64,000 nt of DNA from Aggregatibacter sp. 2125159857 (GTDB lineage Bacteria > Pseudomonadota > Gammaproteobacteria > Enterobacterales > Pasteurellaceae): contig NZ_CP072548.1 of assembly GCF_017798005.1 (NCBI RefSeq), positions 1,674,001-1,738,000 on the forward strand, given 5' to 3'. This document shows, piece by piece, positions 1-9,465 of the stretch. Position 1 is the first letter of the stretch; every line of letters starts with the position of its first letter. The position numbers and the translations under genes are program-made. Below the pieces are notes generated by a model. It ran no database searches. It was not told the DNA's origin and saw only the letters and a list, made by a program, of their open reading frames with translations.

Positions 1-3000
1 AAATGTGTTCTTTTGCTTTCACATACGCATCAAAATCAATCAAGGTCATAAACCAGTCTTTATTGAGCAATTCATCATGCAAACGTTTTAAACGCGTTTT
101 ATTACCCAGTTTCACTAGCGTAGAATCAAGGATAAAATCGACCGCTCTTTTAATATATTTATCCTTTTCATAGTAATCTTTCGACACATAACCGGCAGTT
201 TCATACAGCTTGATAATGCTTTCAGCATCCTTACCAAAGGTATAAATATTTTCTGCGCCAGCTAATTCTGCGATTTCGACATTTGCACCATCCATGGTGC
301 CTAAAGTTAATGCACCATTCAGCATAAACTTCATATTGCCGGTACCGGATGCTTCTTTTGAAGCAAGGGATATTTGTTCTGAAATATCTGTTGCCGGAAT
401 CAATTTTTCCGCCACGCTGACATTATAGTTTTCCACCAAATACACGTTTAAATACTGATTCACATCCGGATCGTTATTGATTAACTCAGACAAGCAAAGA
501 ATTAAATGAATAATATCTTGTGCAATCACATAAGCCGGTGCGGCTTTCCCACCAAAAATCACGGTAATTTTCCGTTTTGGCAGTTTACCTGCTTTGATTT
601 CAAGGTATTTATGAATTACATAAAGGGCATTCATTTGTTGGCGTTTATATTCATGGAAACGCTTAATTTGCGTATCGATAATCGAATTTTCATCCAATTC
701 AATCCCTTTATTTTCTTTCAAATAGGTTTTTAGCGCTAATTTATTCTGAAATTTAATTTCAGCTAATTTTTGATGTACTTTTTTATCATCCTTAAACGCA
801 AGCAATTTTTCTAACTTCGTTGCATCATGTAAATAATCATCGCCAATTAACTCTTTAATATACGCCGCTAATGGTTGGTTAGAAAACTCTAACCAACGGC
901 GGAAAGTAATGCCATTTGTCTTATTATTGAATTTTTCAGGATATAACGCATAGAAGGCTTTCAGTTCAGAATTTTTCAAAATTTCTGTATGCAATTCGGC
1001 AACACCATTAACGGAATTTGAGAAATGAATATCCATATGCGCCATATGCACACGTTTTTGCTCATCAATAATGTGTACTGCGCTATCGTTATATGCTTTT
1101 TTGACTAATTTATCTAATTTTTTGATAATTTTAACCAAATGTGGAACAACTTCTTCTAAATAGGCTAAAGGCCATTTTTCTAATGCTTCAGCAAGAATCG
1201 TATGATTCGTATAGCTCACCATATTACGTACAATCTCTACCGCTTCATCAAATTTGATCTGATGTTTTTCTGTTAGTAAGCGAATTAATTCCGGAATGAC
1301 CATGGATGGGTGGGTATCATTGATTTGCACGTAAGCATAGTCAACCAAATCATGCAAATTACTGCCACGCGCAATGGCTTCATCAATAAGTAATTGTGCC
1401 GCATTGGATACCATAAAATATTGCTGATAAATACGTAATAATTCTCCATTTTTATCTGAATCATCCGGATAAAGAAATAAAGTCAAGTTCTCTTGAATAT
1501 CGGTTTTATCAAATTCGATGCCTTTTTTAATCAAATGATAATTCACTGATTGAATATCAAATAAATTAAGATAATTTTTACTTTCTTTCTTGTAACCTAA
1601 AATATCAATGCGATCTAATTTTGAGGTTAACGTAAATTTTTTAAACGGCACTTCATAATGAATATCGGTGGGAATTAACCAAGAATTCTCTTCAATCCAA
1701 TAGTTAGGTTCCGCATATTGTTCATTTTTCTTGAAGACCTGCTTAAATAAACCACAGTGATAGTTTAACCCTACCCCTTCTGCATTTAGGCCAAGTGTCG
1801 CCATTGAATCAACAAAGCAAGACGCTAAGCGACCTAGCCCCCCATTCCCCAAAGAGGGTTCCGGTTCAATATCCTCAATATGACTTAATGATTTTCCTGC
1901 CTGTGCCAGCTCATCTTTAATTTCTTGATAAATTCCAAGATTAATTAAGTTATTGGAAAGTAATTTACCAATCAAAAACTCTGCAGAAATGTAATAAACT
2001 TTCCGTTTTCCATTATTTTTAGGTTTATCTGCGGCAAGATGTTTAATGTAGTTTAGCAACTGAATATAAATTTCTTTATCGCTGAGCTGTTCTAATGATT
2101 TATTTGTCTCATTTTTCACATAGGTACTCAATTTCATCATGTCTTCTCCCTTATTTGCACGGTGATATAATGTTGTCACCTGTCTTAAAAAGTCTTTTTT
2201 CGCTTGCGTTAAATCGCTTGGTTGCATACGCCATTCCCAATTTCCACCAATTGTTGAAGGCGTATTCATTCTTGAGCTAGCCGGTAAGGCTAAAATATCC
2301 TGCATTGTGGCGATGGCAATATGACTAACCGTGGCAAAAAGCTGGCGAATCATTGCTTGGCAAATTGATTCATCATGACGGCGATGTGTATAACTATTGA
2401 TATATTGCTGTTGCTCTGGCGTTAAACCGTCATACCATCCTTGCGTCACATCATTATCATGTGTCCCGGTATAAACAATGCTGTGAGGAATACAATAATG
2501 CGGACTATCTAAACTTTCACCGCTCACATCCTCAAAGCCAAACTGTAAAATCTTCATGCCGGGATAATTGCAATCTGTCAGTAATTTCCGGGCTTTATCA
2601 TCAATATTCCCCAAATCTTCAGCAATAATTGGCAAATCACCTAACTGCGCTTTAATTGCCTTAAATAAATCATATCCCGGACCGGGTTGCCAGCAACCAT
2701 ATTTGGCAATGTCCGCTTTGCCATCTACTTGCCAATAATCGGAGAAGCCCTTGAAATGGTCAATACGAAGAACATCATAAATCTTAAAGCTTTCTTCAAT
2801 ACGATGAATCCACCAAGCATAATGTTGTTTTTTGTGCGCCTCCCAATCATAAAGCGGATTGCCCCACAGTTGCCCCGTTGCACTAAATTGATCTGCCGGC
2901 ACGCCGGCAACAAAACGAGGATTCCGCTCTGCATCTAATTGGAATAATTCCGGTTTGGTCCAGACTTCAACACTATCTGCAGCGACATAAATCGGCATAT

Positions 3001-3646
3001 CACCAATAATCTGAATCCCTTTCCTATTGGCATAGGCTTTTAATGCCTTCCATTGTTGAAAGAAGAAATATTGCGTAACCTTAAAATACTGAATTTTTTC
3101 TTTCAGTATGGCTCGGTATTTCTCAAGTGCTTTTGGTTGGCGAGCAATGAGCTGTTTATCTTCCCATTTTTGTAGCGCTTTATTACCGAAATGTTCTTTA
3201 AATGCCATAAACTCGGCATAATCATCTAACCAAGTGCGGTTATTTTTTTCAAAGTTTTGAAAGTCTGAGTGGAAAGCATCTTTTATCAAGAAATTTTTGA
3301 CGGCAATTTCAAGAATAGGACGGCGTGCATGAAAAATGCGTTCATAATCCACTTGAGTCGGATCCTCTCCAAAATTCACGGAAGCATAGTCCGATGTATT
3401 TAATAATCCCGCTTGGGACAATAAATCAAAATCAATAAAGTGTGTATTACCGGCAATCGCTGAGAATGATTGATACGGAGAATCGCCATAACTCGTTGTG
3501 GTCAGCGGAAGGATTTGCCAATAAGTTTGTTTGGTTTCCACCAAAAAATCCACGAAATCATACGCAGATTGACCAAAGCTCCCAATACCAAATGCGTTTG
3601 GAAGCGAAGTAATGTGCATTAAAACACCACTTGAACGTGTAAACAT
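1..3646 (-). CDS. malQ-malP: Fused 4-alpha-glucanotransferase (MalQ) / maltodextrin-glycogen phosphorylase (MalP/GlgP), 3' end outside window
   Basis: One minus-strand frame runs without a stop from ATG 3646 (GGGAGAG ribosome site just upstream) to the window edge. Codons 1-502 make a complete GH77 amylomaltase: nucleophile Asp296 in RIDHFKGF, acid/base Glu343 in AEDLG, then TGTHDND and a GGNWEWR C-terminus typical of the end of the family. At codon 503 (ATG 2140) an alpha-glucan phosphorylase begins, with the pyridoxal-phosphate lysine in [10 protein letters not shown] near codon 1106; about 80 C-terminal residues lie beyond the window. MalQ disproportionates maltodextrins and phosphorylase releases glucose-1-phosphate from them, so fusing the two is metabolically sensible. 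The junction keeps an SD-like GGGAGA and two ATGs, so a separate phosphorylase could also be made. The two halves are normally separate genes in enterobacteria. Both assignments are firm; whether a 1,300-residue chain is actually produced is not known. Confidence 0.88.
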   Translation of the reverse strand, partial: MFTRSSGVLMHITSLPNAFGIGSFGQSAYDFVDFLVETKQTYWQILPLTTTSYGDSPYQSFSAIAGNTHFIDFDLLSQAGLLNTSDYASVNFGEDPTQVDYERIFHARRPILEIAVKNFLIKDAFHSDFQNFEKNNRTWLDDYAEFMAFKEHFGNKALQKWEDKQLIARQPKALEKYRAILKEKIQYFKVTQYFFFQQWKALKAYANRKGIQIIGDMPIYVAADSVEVWTKPELFQLDAERNPRFVAGVPADQFSATGQLWGNPLYDWEAHKKQHYAWWIHRIEESFKIYDVLRIDHFKGFSDYWQVDGKADIAKYGCWQPGPGYDLFKAIKAQLGDLPIIAEDLGNIDDKARKLLTDCNYPGMKILQFGFEDVSGESLDSPHYCIPHSIVYTGTHDNDVTQGWYDGLTPEQQQYINSYTHRRHDESICQAMIRQLFATVSHIAIATMQDILALPASSRMNTPSTIGGNWEWRMQPSDLTQAKKDFLRQVTTLYHRANKGEDMMKLSTYVKNETNKSLEQLSDKEIYIQLLNYIKHLAADKPKNNGKRKVYYISAEFLIGKLLSNNLINLGIYQEIKDELAQAGKSLSHIEDIEPEPSLGNGGLGRLASCFVDSMATLGLNAEGVGLNYHCGLFKQVFKKNEQYAEPNYWIEENSWLIPTDIHYEVPFKKFTLTSKLDRIDILGYKKESKNYLNLFDIQSVNYHLIKKGIEFDKTDIQENLTLFLYPDDSDKNGELLRIYQQYFMVSNAAQLLIDEAIARGSNLHDLVDYAYVQINDTHPSMVIPELIRLLTEKHQIKFDEAVEIVRNMVSYTNHTILAEALEKWPLAYLEEVVPHLVKIIKKLDKLVKKAYNDSAVHIIDEQKRVHMAHMDIHFSNSVNGVAELHTEILKNSELKAFYALYPEKFNNKTNGITFRRWLEFSNQPLAAYIKELIGDDYLHDATKLEKLLAFKDDKKVHQKLAEIKFQNKLALKTYLKENKGIELDENSIIDTQIKRFHEYKRQQMNALYVIHKYLEIKAGKLPKRKITVIFGGKAAPAYVIAQDIIHLILCLSELINNDPDVNQYLNVYLVENYNVSVAEKLIPATDISEQISLASKEASGTGNMKFMLNGALTLGTMDGANVEIAELAGAENIYTFGKDAESIIKLYETAGYVSKDYYEKDKYIKRAVDFILDSTLVKLGNKTRLKRLHDELLNKDWFMTLIDFDAYVKAKEHI

Positions 3647-3743
3647 AGTCTCTCCCTTCAGAAGCAAAGTGTCTGCCGATTCTAAACGAAACTCATATTT
3701 ATGCAACAACATTTACGTAAGAGTTACAACGTTTCCGAAATAT

Positions 3744-3772
3744 TGTGATAATTACCAAATTTATCCGTATAA
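3744..3772. promoter_or_regulatory. Divergent control region between malQ-malP and the GntR regulator, with an operator-like palindrome
   Basis: The 180 bp gap holds a near-perfect dyad TTATCCGTATAA at 3761-3772, with the related TATTCCGTATCA at about 3795-3806, where it overlaps a -10-like TTATGCTAT. Upstream at 3744 is TGTGA-N6-CCAAA, a good left CRP half-site. An autoregulating UTRA-type repressor that also controls the divergent maltodextrin gene would fit, but operator identity is inferred from position and symmetry only. Confidence 0.4.
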
Positions 3773-3826
3773 GTAAGCTAATTTGTGTTATGCTATTCCG
3801 TATCAGAAAAGGGAATTAAAGAAACA

Positions 3827-4543
3827 ATGAGTAAATACCGAAAAGTTTACAATGATATAAAAAACCAAATTAATCATGGTGTTTTAGCACCAAAGCAAGA
3901 ATTACCGAGTGAAAGTGAACTCATGCAACACTATGGTTTTTCGAAAGATACGATTCGCAAAGCCCTTTCATTACTAGAAATGGATGGCTACATTCAGAAG
4001 CAACAAGGACGCAACTCCATTGTGCTTGAACACAATCTCTCCACCCCTCAAATCCTGTCTGAAATTAAAACCGTTGGTGAACTTAACCGCCCTTTAACCC
4101 ATCAAGTCAAAACGACATTGACAAGTCTATATATCGTGCAAGGCGAAGAGACATTGATGCGGATCTTCAACGTCGATGATCAAATGGATTTTTACCGTAT
4201 CGGCCGTGTTCGCGAAATTGACGGCGAGGCCGTGGAATACGAGGTTTCCTACTTTGATCGCCGTATCGTTTCTTTTATTAACCGAGAGATCGCAGAACAA
4301 TCTATTTATCACTATTTAGAAAAGGAATTAGGTCTCAAAATCAGCCATTCCCAGCGAGAAATCGTTTTTCGCTATGCGAATGAAGAAGAAAAAAATACAA
4401 TGGATCTCAATGAATATAATATGGTGGTTAACGTCGCCAGCACCACCTATTTATCCGATGGTCGCCCGTTTCAGTATGGCAGCATTAGTTATCGTCCCGA
4501 CAAAATTGCCTTTACTTCAATCGCCAAACGCCATACATCCTAG
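3827..4543 (+). CDS. treR: GntR-family (HutC/UTRA) transcriptional regulator, TreR-like
   Basis: The product has 238 residues. An N-terminal winged helix (residues 1-70, with PSESELMQHYGFSKDTIRKA as the recognition region and a GYIQKQQGR wing) is followed by a UTRA ligand-binding domain (about 90-235, with DGEAVEYEVSYF and QYGSISYRPDK). The layout and many residues resemble Bacillus TreR, which senses trehalose-6-phosphate; this is a resemblance from memory, not a search. ATG 3827 is preferred over the in-frame GTG 3785, because the intervening bases contain a -10-like TTATGCTAT and the domain starts at 3827. It is divergent from malQ-malP and no trehalose gene is adjacent, so the local target may be maltodextrin metabolism. 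The ligand is therefore uncertain. Confidence 0.72.
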   Translation: MSKYRKVYNDIKNQINHGVLAPKQELPSESELMQHYGFSKDTIRKALSLLEMDGYIQKQQGRNSIVLEHNLSTPQILSEIKTVGELNRPLTHQVKTTLTSLYIVQGEETLMRIFNVDDQMDFYRIGRVREIDGEAVEYEVSYFDRRIVSFINREIAEQSIYHYLEKELGLKISHSQREIVFRYANEEEKNTMDLNEYNMVVNVASTTYLSDGRPFQYGSISYRPDKIAFTSIAKRHTS

Positions 4544-4559
4544 TTTTTCGTCATATCCT

Positions 4560-4605
4560 AAAGTGCGGTCGGCTTTTAAAATATGCTAAAAACTGACCGC
4601 ACTTT
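4560..4605. terminator. Bidirectional terminator made of an inverted pair of uptake signal sequences
   Basis: AAAGTGCGGTC at 4560-4570 is mirrored by GACCGCACTTT at 4595-4605, giving an 11 bp stem with an AT-rich loop. It lies just past the regulator's stop and beyond recN, which converges on it from the other strand. Inverted uptake-signal pairs acting as intrinsic terminators are a known Haemophilus and Aggregatibacter feature. Confidence 0.8.
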
Positions 4606-4700
4606 GATCTGTTTCGCCCAAATGCCCGGCTTCCAAAAAATACCCCGCTCCGAAAGCCAAACTCAGGCATAAAATACCACGCACGTTATGGCGCAAAACC

Positions 4701-6374
4701 TCAAACGCCCTCTAACATTTCTTGTGCATTCGCCAATACGGCATCCGTAATTTTGCTTCCGCCTAACAATTTGGCTAATGCCTTGACGCGTTGCTGAGGG
4801 GAAAGTGCGGTCATTTTTGTTTCCGTTTTTTGATCGATGGTCGATTTTTCAACGGAGAAATGATGTATTCCATGGCAAGCGACTTGCGGCAAGTGGGTAA
4901 CACAAATGACTTGGCATTTTTCGCTGAGTTTTCTTAATAATTTGCCGACCACATTTGCTGTGGCACCACTGATACCGACATCAATTTCATCAAAAATTAA
5001 TGTTGGGATGGCGGTTTGGTTAGAGGCTTGTACCTGAATGGCTAAGGCAATGCGAGAAAGTTCACCGCCGGAAGCAATTTTGGCGAGCGGTTGAGCGCTT
5101 TGACCTAAGTTACTTTGTAGGGTGAAAATCGCATTATCTGCACCATTTGCACTTATCTTGTCATAGTCACTATGCAACTCAATAAAGAATTCTGCGTGTT
5201 CCATCGCTAATTGTTTGATGGATTTGGTCACTTGCTGTGCCAGCTTTTGTGCGCCTAATTGACGACTTTGATGAAGTGCGGTCGCTGTAGCAAGCATTTT
5301 TTCGTGAGCCGCTTGTTCTTGTTGAATGAGCATTTCTTCACTACCGGAAAAATCTTCTAATTCATTCAATTCTGCTTTGAGGCGACGGTGTAATGCCACT
5401 AAATCTTGTGGTTTTACATTGTGTTTGCGCGCTAATTGCACGGTTTGTCCTAGGCGTTGTTCAATGTCAGCCAATAACGCCGGATCTTGCTCAATATTGC
5501 TGCTTAACGATTGAATTTCATTGGTGGCTTCTTGCACTTGAATCAATGCTTCATTTAATAGATTTTGTACGTCGGTATAACGATTATCTAACTCGCAGAG
5601 TTCACTTAAATGTTGCACAGCGCGATAAAGCAACGAATCTGCGCTCACCGTTTCATTTTCACTTAATAATTGCAAAACTGATTGGGAAAGCTGCGTTAAT
5701 TCTTCACTATTGGAGAGACGAAGATGATCCGCTTCTAATTCCTCGTATTCATTTTCTTTTAAATTAAACTCATCCAGTTCACTTACTTGATACTGTAAAA
5801 GCTGTTTTCTCGCTTCGTTTTCCGCACATTTTTGTTGGAAGGTTTTGACTTGATGTTGTAAATTGCGCCATGTTTGATAATCAAGGCTCATTTGTTGTAA
5901 AAGTTCGGTATGTTGACAGAAATTATCGACTAATTGCAGTTGGTAGTCGTTTTTCAGTAAACGTTGTGACGCGTGTTGTCCATTAATTTGAATAAGATGT
6001 TGCCCGATCTCTTTTAATTGGGCGGCCGACACCGGAATGCCATTAATGAAGGCTTTGGAGCGTCCGTCATGATTAATAATGCGGCGTAAAATGCAGTCTT
6101 CAGGATTGTCAGGATCCTGCAATTCGTTTTCTTGTAAAAATTGGAAAGCCGGATTGTTACTGTTTAGATGAAATGTCGCGCAAATATCCGCGCGCTCTTG
6201 ACCTTCTCGTAACATTGAGGCGTCTGTCCGTTGCCCGAGGCAGACACCTAGGGCATCAATAGCAATAGATTTTCCCGCGCCGGTTTCCCCGGTGATGACG
6301 GACATTCCTTGTAATAATTCAATATTTAACTGACGAACGATAGCAAAATTATTAATGGTGAGTTGGGTCAACAT
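4701..6374 (-). CDS. recN: DNA repair protein RecN (SMC-like ATPase)
   Basis: The product has 557 residues and acts in double-strand-break recombinational repair. The Walker A motif GETGAGKS is at residues 28-35, followed by a long Gln/Leu/Glu-rich coiled-coil arm, the ABC-type signature LAKIASGGELSRIALAIQ and a Walker B/D-loop FDEIDVGISG. The N-terminus MLTQLTINNFAIV aligns with the E. coli start, so ATG 6374 is used rather than the TTG two codons upstream. A consensus LexA box lies 39 bp upstream, which fits SOS control. It is followed on the other strand, convergently, by the TreR-like gene. Two uptake signals lie inside the gene. Confidence 0.96.
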   Translation of the reverse strand: MLTQLTINNFAIVRQLNIELLQGMSVITGETGAGKSIAIDALGVCLGQRTDASMLREGQERADICATFHLNSNNPAFQFLQENELQDPDNPEDCILRRIINHDGRSKAFINGIPVSAAQLKEIGQHLIQINGQHASQRLLKNDYQLQLVDNFCQHTELLQQMSLDYQTWRNLQHQVKTFQQKCAENEARKQLLQYQVSELDEFNLKENEYEELEADHLRLSNSEELTQLSQSVLQLLSENETVSADSLLYRAVQHLSELCELDNRYTDVQNLLNEALIQVQEATNEIQSLSSNIEQDPALLADIEQRLGQTVQLARKHNVKPQDLVALHRRLKAELNELEDFSGSEEMLIQQEQAAHEKMLATATALHQSRQLGAQKLAQQVTKSIKQLAMEHAEFFIELHSDYDKISANGADNAIFTLQSNLGQSAQPLAKIASGGELSRIALAIQVQASNQTAIPTLIFDEIDVGISGATANVVGKLLRKLSEKCQVICVTHLPQVACHGIHHFSVEKSTIDQKTETKMTALSPQQRVKALAKLLGGSKITDAVLANAQEMLEGV

Positions 6375-6412
6375 AAGCAAATCCTCTTTACTGTATGTTT
6401 GTCAGTATATTA

Positions 6413-6428
6413 CTGTTTTAATATACAG
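6413..6428. promoter_or_regulatory. LexA (SOS) operator of recN
   Basis: CTG-TTTTAATATA-CAG is a canonical CTG-N10-CAG LexA box 39 bp upstream of recN. A second CTG...CAG pair at 6391-6405 has only nine spacer bases and is at best a weak auxiliary site. E. coli recN is also controlled by more than one LexA box. Confidence 0.75.
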
Positions 6429-6448
6429 TAAAGAGGGTTTGTTAATCT

Positions 6449-7366
6449 TTAAGAAAAGTTACGTAACCAACCTAATTTGGAACTTAATACTTTGTAATAA
6501 TTGTAGCTTTTAAGGTGCAGTAAACGGAGAGGATAGTCACATTTTTGAATGTGGATAATATCATCAGGTCCGAATTGGAGCGCAACTTGACTGTCGCAAC
6601 CTAACTCTAATTGAGAGGTGTTGTATTCTGCAAAGCGAATAGAAATTTTGCTGTTGCCATCCACTACGAGTGGGCGTGAAGACAAGGTGTGCGGAAACAT
6701 CGGCACCAGTGCGATGGCGTTTAATTGTGGGGTTAAAATCGGGCCACCGGCGGAAAGAGAATAGGCGGTTGAACCGGTGGGCGTTGAAATAATTAAACCA
6801 TCGGAACGTTGTGAAAACGCAAACTGATCATTGATATGCACATGAAAATCAATCATATGCGCAATTTTGGCGGGGTGAATCACCGCCTCGTTAACGGCAA
6901 TACTGCTGGCAATGATTTCATTGTCGCGTTCCACGCAGGCTTTTAATAGGAAGCGTTCTTCTACAAAAAACTCGCCGTTTTCCAAGCAGGCTTGTAATTG
7001 GGAATAGGCGTTTTTCGGGTCAATGTCCGTTAAAAAACCTAAATTGCCACGGTTGATACCGATAAGCGGAATATGATATTCGGCTAAAATACGGGCACGC
7101 CCCAACATATTGCCATCTCCGCCAATAACAATTGCAAGCTGGGCGGATTGGCCGATTTCTTCTAAGCTGGCTAAATGTTTTGGGGGAAGCTCAATTTTTT
7201 TACCGATATCTTGCTCAACCAACACGTGATAACCGCGTTCAATTAACCAAAAAAATAGGTTTTTATGCATTTGTAGGTTGATATCATTTCTCGGTTTACC
7301 GACTAATGCAATGGTTTGAAATGAGGTATGCAATGTTTGCGGTTTTGCCGAATTTAACGTGTCCAT
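6449..7366 (-). CDS. nadK: NAD kinase
   Basis: The product has 305 residues and phosphorylates NAD to NADP. It shows the family motifs GGDGN ([15 protein letters not shown]), the NAD-binding NE-type segment AVNEAVIHP, and the conserved [17 protein letters not shown]. The N-terminus [13 protein letters not shown] matches Pasteurellaceae and enteric homologues. It lies upstream of recN on the same strand with an 80 bp gap holding the LexA box, an arrangement also seen around E. coli grpE-nadK-recN. It is divergent from grpE. Confidence 0.95.
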   Translation of the reverse strand: MDTLNSAKPQTLHTSFQTIALVGKPRNDINLQMHKNLFFWLIERGYHVLVEQDIGKKIELPPKHLASLEEIGQSAQLAIVIGGDGNMLGRARILAEYHIPLIGINRGNLGFLTDIDPKNAYSQLQACLENGEFFVEERFLLKACVERDNEIIASSIAVNEAVIHPAKIAHMIDFHVHINDQFAFSQRSDGLIISTPTGSTAYSLSAGGPILTPQLNAIALVPMFPHTLSSRPLVVDGNSKISIRFAEYNTSQLELGCDSQVALQFGPDDIIHIQKCDYPLRLLHLKSYNYYKVLSSKLGWLRNFS

Positions 7367-7382
7367 ATTGTTTTTACACTAA

Positions 7383-7410
7383 CTTGAATTCAATGAATTG
7401 GGCACTATAT
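7383..7410 (+). promoter_or_regulatory. Candidate heat-shock (sigma-32) promoter of grpE
   Basis: CTTGAA at 7383-7388 is followed after 14 bases by CACTATAT at 7403-7410. The htpG upstream region shows a closely related CTTGAA-N13-CACTTATAT, which supports reading both as sigma-32 promoters. A TTGAAT-N16-TATATT reading for sigma-70 overlaps it, and a separate TATAAT at 7458-7463 lies nearer the gene. Confidence 0.45.
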
Positions 7411-7493
7411 TACAACAGAAAGCCTTTTACTCAAGTGGTAAATGCGGCATTTTTTGTTATAATCGCCTAACTTTTATTAATTGGAGAATGACT

Positions 7494-8072
7494 ATGGCAG
7501 ACGAACAAAAACAAGAAAAAAACGAAGAATTAGAACAAGATCTTCAATCGCAAGAAGTGGATGTTGAAGAACAAAAAAACACGGAAGATCCTTTGGAAGA
7601 AGCTATCGCACGCGTACAAGAATTAGAAGCACAATTAGCGGAAACCGCAAAAAAAGAGCAAGATTTATTGTTGCGTACCCGTGCTGAAATCGACAATATT
7701 CGTCGTCGTACAGAACAAGATGTTGAAAAAGCGCATAAATTTGCGTTAGAAAAATTTGCCAAAGACATTTTAAACACCATTGATAACTTAGAACGTGCTT
7801 TAGCCACCCCGGCAAATACGGAAGATGAAACCGTTAAAGCTTTGTTTGACGGTGTAGAGCTAACATTAAAAGAATTATTGGCGACGGTTGCCCGTTTCGG
7901 CGTTGAACCTGTAGGCGTTGTCGGAGAGGTTTTTAATCCGGATCTCCACCAAGCCATTTCTATGCAACCGATGGAAGGCTTTGAAACCAACCAAATCACC
8001 ACGGTCTTGCAAAAAGGTTACTTGCTTAACGGTCGCGTAATTCGCCCGGCAATGGTGATGGTCGCGGCGTAA
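7494..8072 (+). CDS. grpE: Nucleotide exchange factor GrpE
   Basis: The product has 192 residues and is the ADP/ATP exchange factor of DnaK. A Glu/Gln-rich disordered N-terminus leads into a long dimerising helix (about 45-135, with [20 protein letters not shown]) and the C-terminal beta domain with FNPDLHQAI and [14 protein letters not shown]. Of two ATGs six bases apart, ATG 7494 is seven bases from the GGAG and is chosen; ATG 7488 is too close. It is divergent from nadK. A stable hairpin follows the stop codon. Confidence 0.96.
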   Translation: MADEQKQEKNEELEQDLQSQEVDVEEQKNTEDPLEEAIARVQELEAQLAETAKKEQDLLLRTRAEIDNIRRRTEQDVEKAHKFALEKFAKDILNTIDNLERALATPANTEDETVKALFDGVELTLKELLATVARFGVEPVGVVGEVFNPDLHQAISMQPMEGFETNQITTVLQKGYLLNGRVIRPAMVMVAA

Positions 8073-8107
8073 GTTAGCCTAATCACGTCCTCCTTTTCCT
8101 TATCCTG

Positions 8108-8142
8108 CTATCCTGTGGGGGGATTTCCCCCATTAAGGATAG
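8108..8142 (+). terminator. Stem-loop after grpE
   Basis: CTATCC pairs with GGATAG, and inside it TGGGGG pairs with CCCCCA. No U-tract follows, so it may end or stabilise the grpE mRNA rather than act as a classical intrinsic terminator. Nothing else is recognisable between grpE and the 5S gene except a GATGATGC/GCATCATC hairpin at 8236-8263, just ahead of the rRNA. Confidence 0.45.
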
Positions 8143-8271
8143 ACATAGATGATCTATCAACACAAAGAATAAAAAGGGATTGCAAGGTCTCGATAAACTC
8201 CTATAATACAACTGCTCATGAATTAACGTTTAAAGGATGATGCTAAAAAATATAAGCATCATCAATCGATT

Positions 8272-8386
8272 TTTGGCGGCAATAATATAGCGGATCTACC
8301 TGATTCCATACCGAACTCAGATGTGAAATGCCGTAATGCCGATGGTAGCGTGGGAGTTTCCCATGTGAGAGTAGGTCACCGCCAAG
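8272..8386 (+). rRNA. rrf: 5S ribosomal RNA, solitary
   Basis: About 115 bases match the bacterial 5S consensus: a closing stem TTGGCGG/CCGCCAA, the conserved CCGAACTCAG loop, GTGAAA, GCCGATGGTAG and the AGAGTAGG segment. No 16S, 23S or tRNA is beside it in this window, so it is an orphan 5S or an extra copy. Helix II carries several A/T bases where E. coli has G/C, on both sides of the stem, so pairing is kept. Ends are approximate. Confidence 0.9.
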
Positions 8387-8498
8387 CTTTATTAAATTGA
8401 TATCACTTCTTTCAACCTTTTATGAAAAGGCATTGTAGTGCTGTCAGTTTAATATTAGGGCGCTGTAAATAACCTATCTGGAAGGCATAAATAATTAC

Positions 8499-8520
8499 TG
8501 ATGCAATAAAAATTGCATTT
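8499..8520 (+). promoter_or_regulatory. CRP-S-like site upstream of sxy/tfoX
   Basis: TGCAA-N6-TTGCA is perfectly symmetric and centred at 8509.5. A -10-like TATGTT at 8543-8548 puts the site near -45, close to a class II activator position. It differs from the CRP-S core TGCGA by one base in each half. H. influenzae sxy is known to be CRP-dependent. Confidence 0.5.
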
Positions 8521-8590
8521 GCGTAATAAGCCAAACTACAGGTATGTTCATTTAAACAGCAATCGTATATCACTCACGTTGGAAATTACT

Positions 8591-9226
8591 ATGATATCGG
8601 CTGTGTCTAAACAGCTTAAGGATGAGCTAGTACCAATTATTGGTGACGTAAAGATTAAGAATCTCTTTGCAGGATATGGAATTTTTTATTCAGAAATGAT
8701 GTTTGCTATCTACCAAAATGGTAGTTTATATCTTAGAGCGGAGGATGAATTAGCGCAGTACCTTGAATCTTTGGGGGCTGCGGCATATTCAAGAAATCCA
8801 GACTGCTCGGATGTTTTAGTCTTATATCATTATTATCAATTACCTCTGGCTGTTCAAAAAGATAAAGCACGATTAGGTCACCTAATTAGCCTTTCTTTGA
8901 AGCAAATTCAAACGAAAAAGTTGACTGAAGCGCTTGCTAAAAAGTCAAGGATCAAAGAGCTTGCTAATCTCTCTATCAAACACGAAAGATTACTGGCTAA
9001 GATTAATATCTACACGGTGGATGAATTTAGATCGTTAGGTGCAACCAATAGTTATGTTAGGTTAAAAAAACTTGGCATCCCTATTAACATTGACATGCTT
9101 TGGCGTTTTGCTGCGGCATTAAAGAATAAACATGTGCATTTATTAACAGAGAAGGAAAAACATACCCTCTTTGTCAGAGTAAATGAGTTGCTTGAAGCAA
9201 ATGGCTTACGCAAAATTAAACGCTAA
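8591..9226 (+). CDS. tfoX: Competence regulator Sxy (TfoX)
   Basis: The product has 211 residues and is the coactivator that lets CRP act at CRP-S promoters of DNA uptake genes. The N-terminal TfoX domain shows the family pattern KNLFAGYGIFYSEMMFAIYQN and LYLRAEDEL. The C-terminal domain has LANLSIKHERLLAKINIYTV and a C-terminal ANGLRKIK, very like H. influenzae Sxy. The leader from the predicted transcription start is only about 40 bases, shorter than the long structured sxy leader of H. influenzae. It ends in its own terminator at 9274-9303. ATG 8591 aligns with the domain start; upstream in-frame codons lie within the promoter. Confidence 0.93.
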   Translation: MISAVSKQLKDELVPIIGDVKIKNLFAGYGIFYSEMMFAIYQNGSLYLRAEDELAQYLESLGAAAYSRNPDCSDVLVLYHYYQLPLAVQKDKARLGHLISLSLKQIQTKKLTEALAKKSRIKELANLSIKHERLLAKINIYTVDEFRSLGATNSYVRLKKLGIPINIDMLWRFAAALKNKHVHLLTEKEKHTLFVRVNELLEANGLRKIKR

Positions 9227-9273
9227 CGATCAATGCGTTTTATTGTGATAAGCTAATGCTTGTATCAGAAAAG

Positions 9274-9303
9274 AAAAGAGTTGATGTGTTCAACTCTTTT
9301 TTT
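9274..9303 (+). terminator. Intrinsic terminator of sxy/tfoX
   Basis: AAGAGTTGA pairs with TCAACTCTT and is followed by a run of seven or more T. Confidence 0.85.
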
Positions 9304-9465
9304 CTATCTAATATAACGGAATTTAGCAAACAAAAGGTTTCTGAGAAAATATTTTGCTATAGAGAATAAAGTTTTGTAAAATGCGCGCTTAATTAACCGG
9401 ATTCAATGTAGAACTGTTTGGTTCGCCAAGCAGCATTTTCATAGTTTAACTAATAGAGGAATATC

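Noticed and set aside
7544..8002. Long antisense ORF opposite grpE
   Set aside because: Its Ser/Val/Ala composition is the mirror of grpE codons, it has no ribosome site, and grpE is certain.
8591..9226. Start of sxy/tfoX at the upstream in-frame codon near 8513
   Set aside because: That region contains the CRP-like site and the -10, and the conserved domain begins at 8591.
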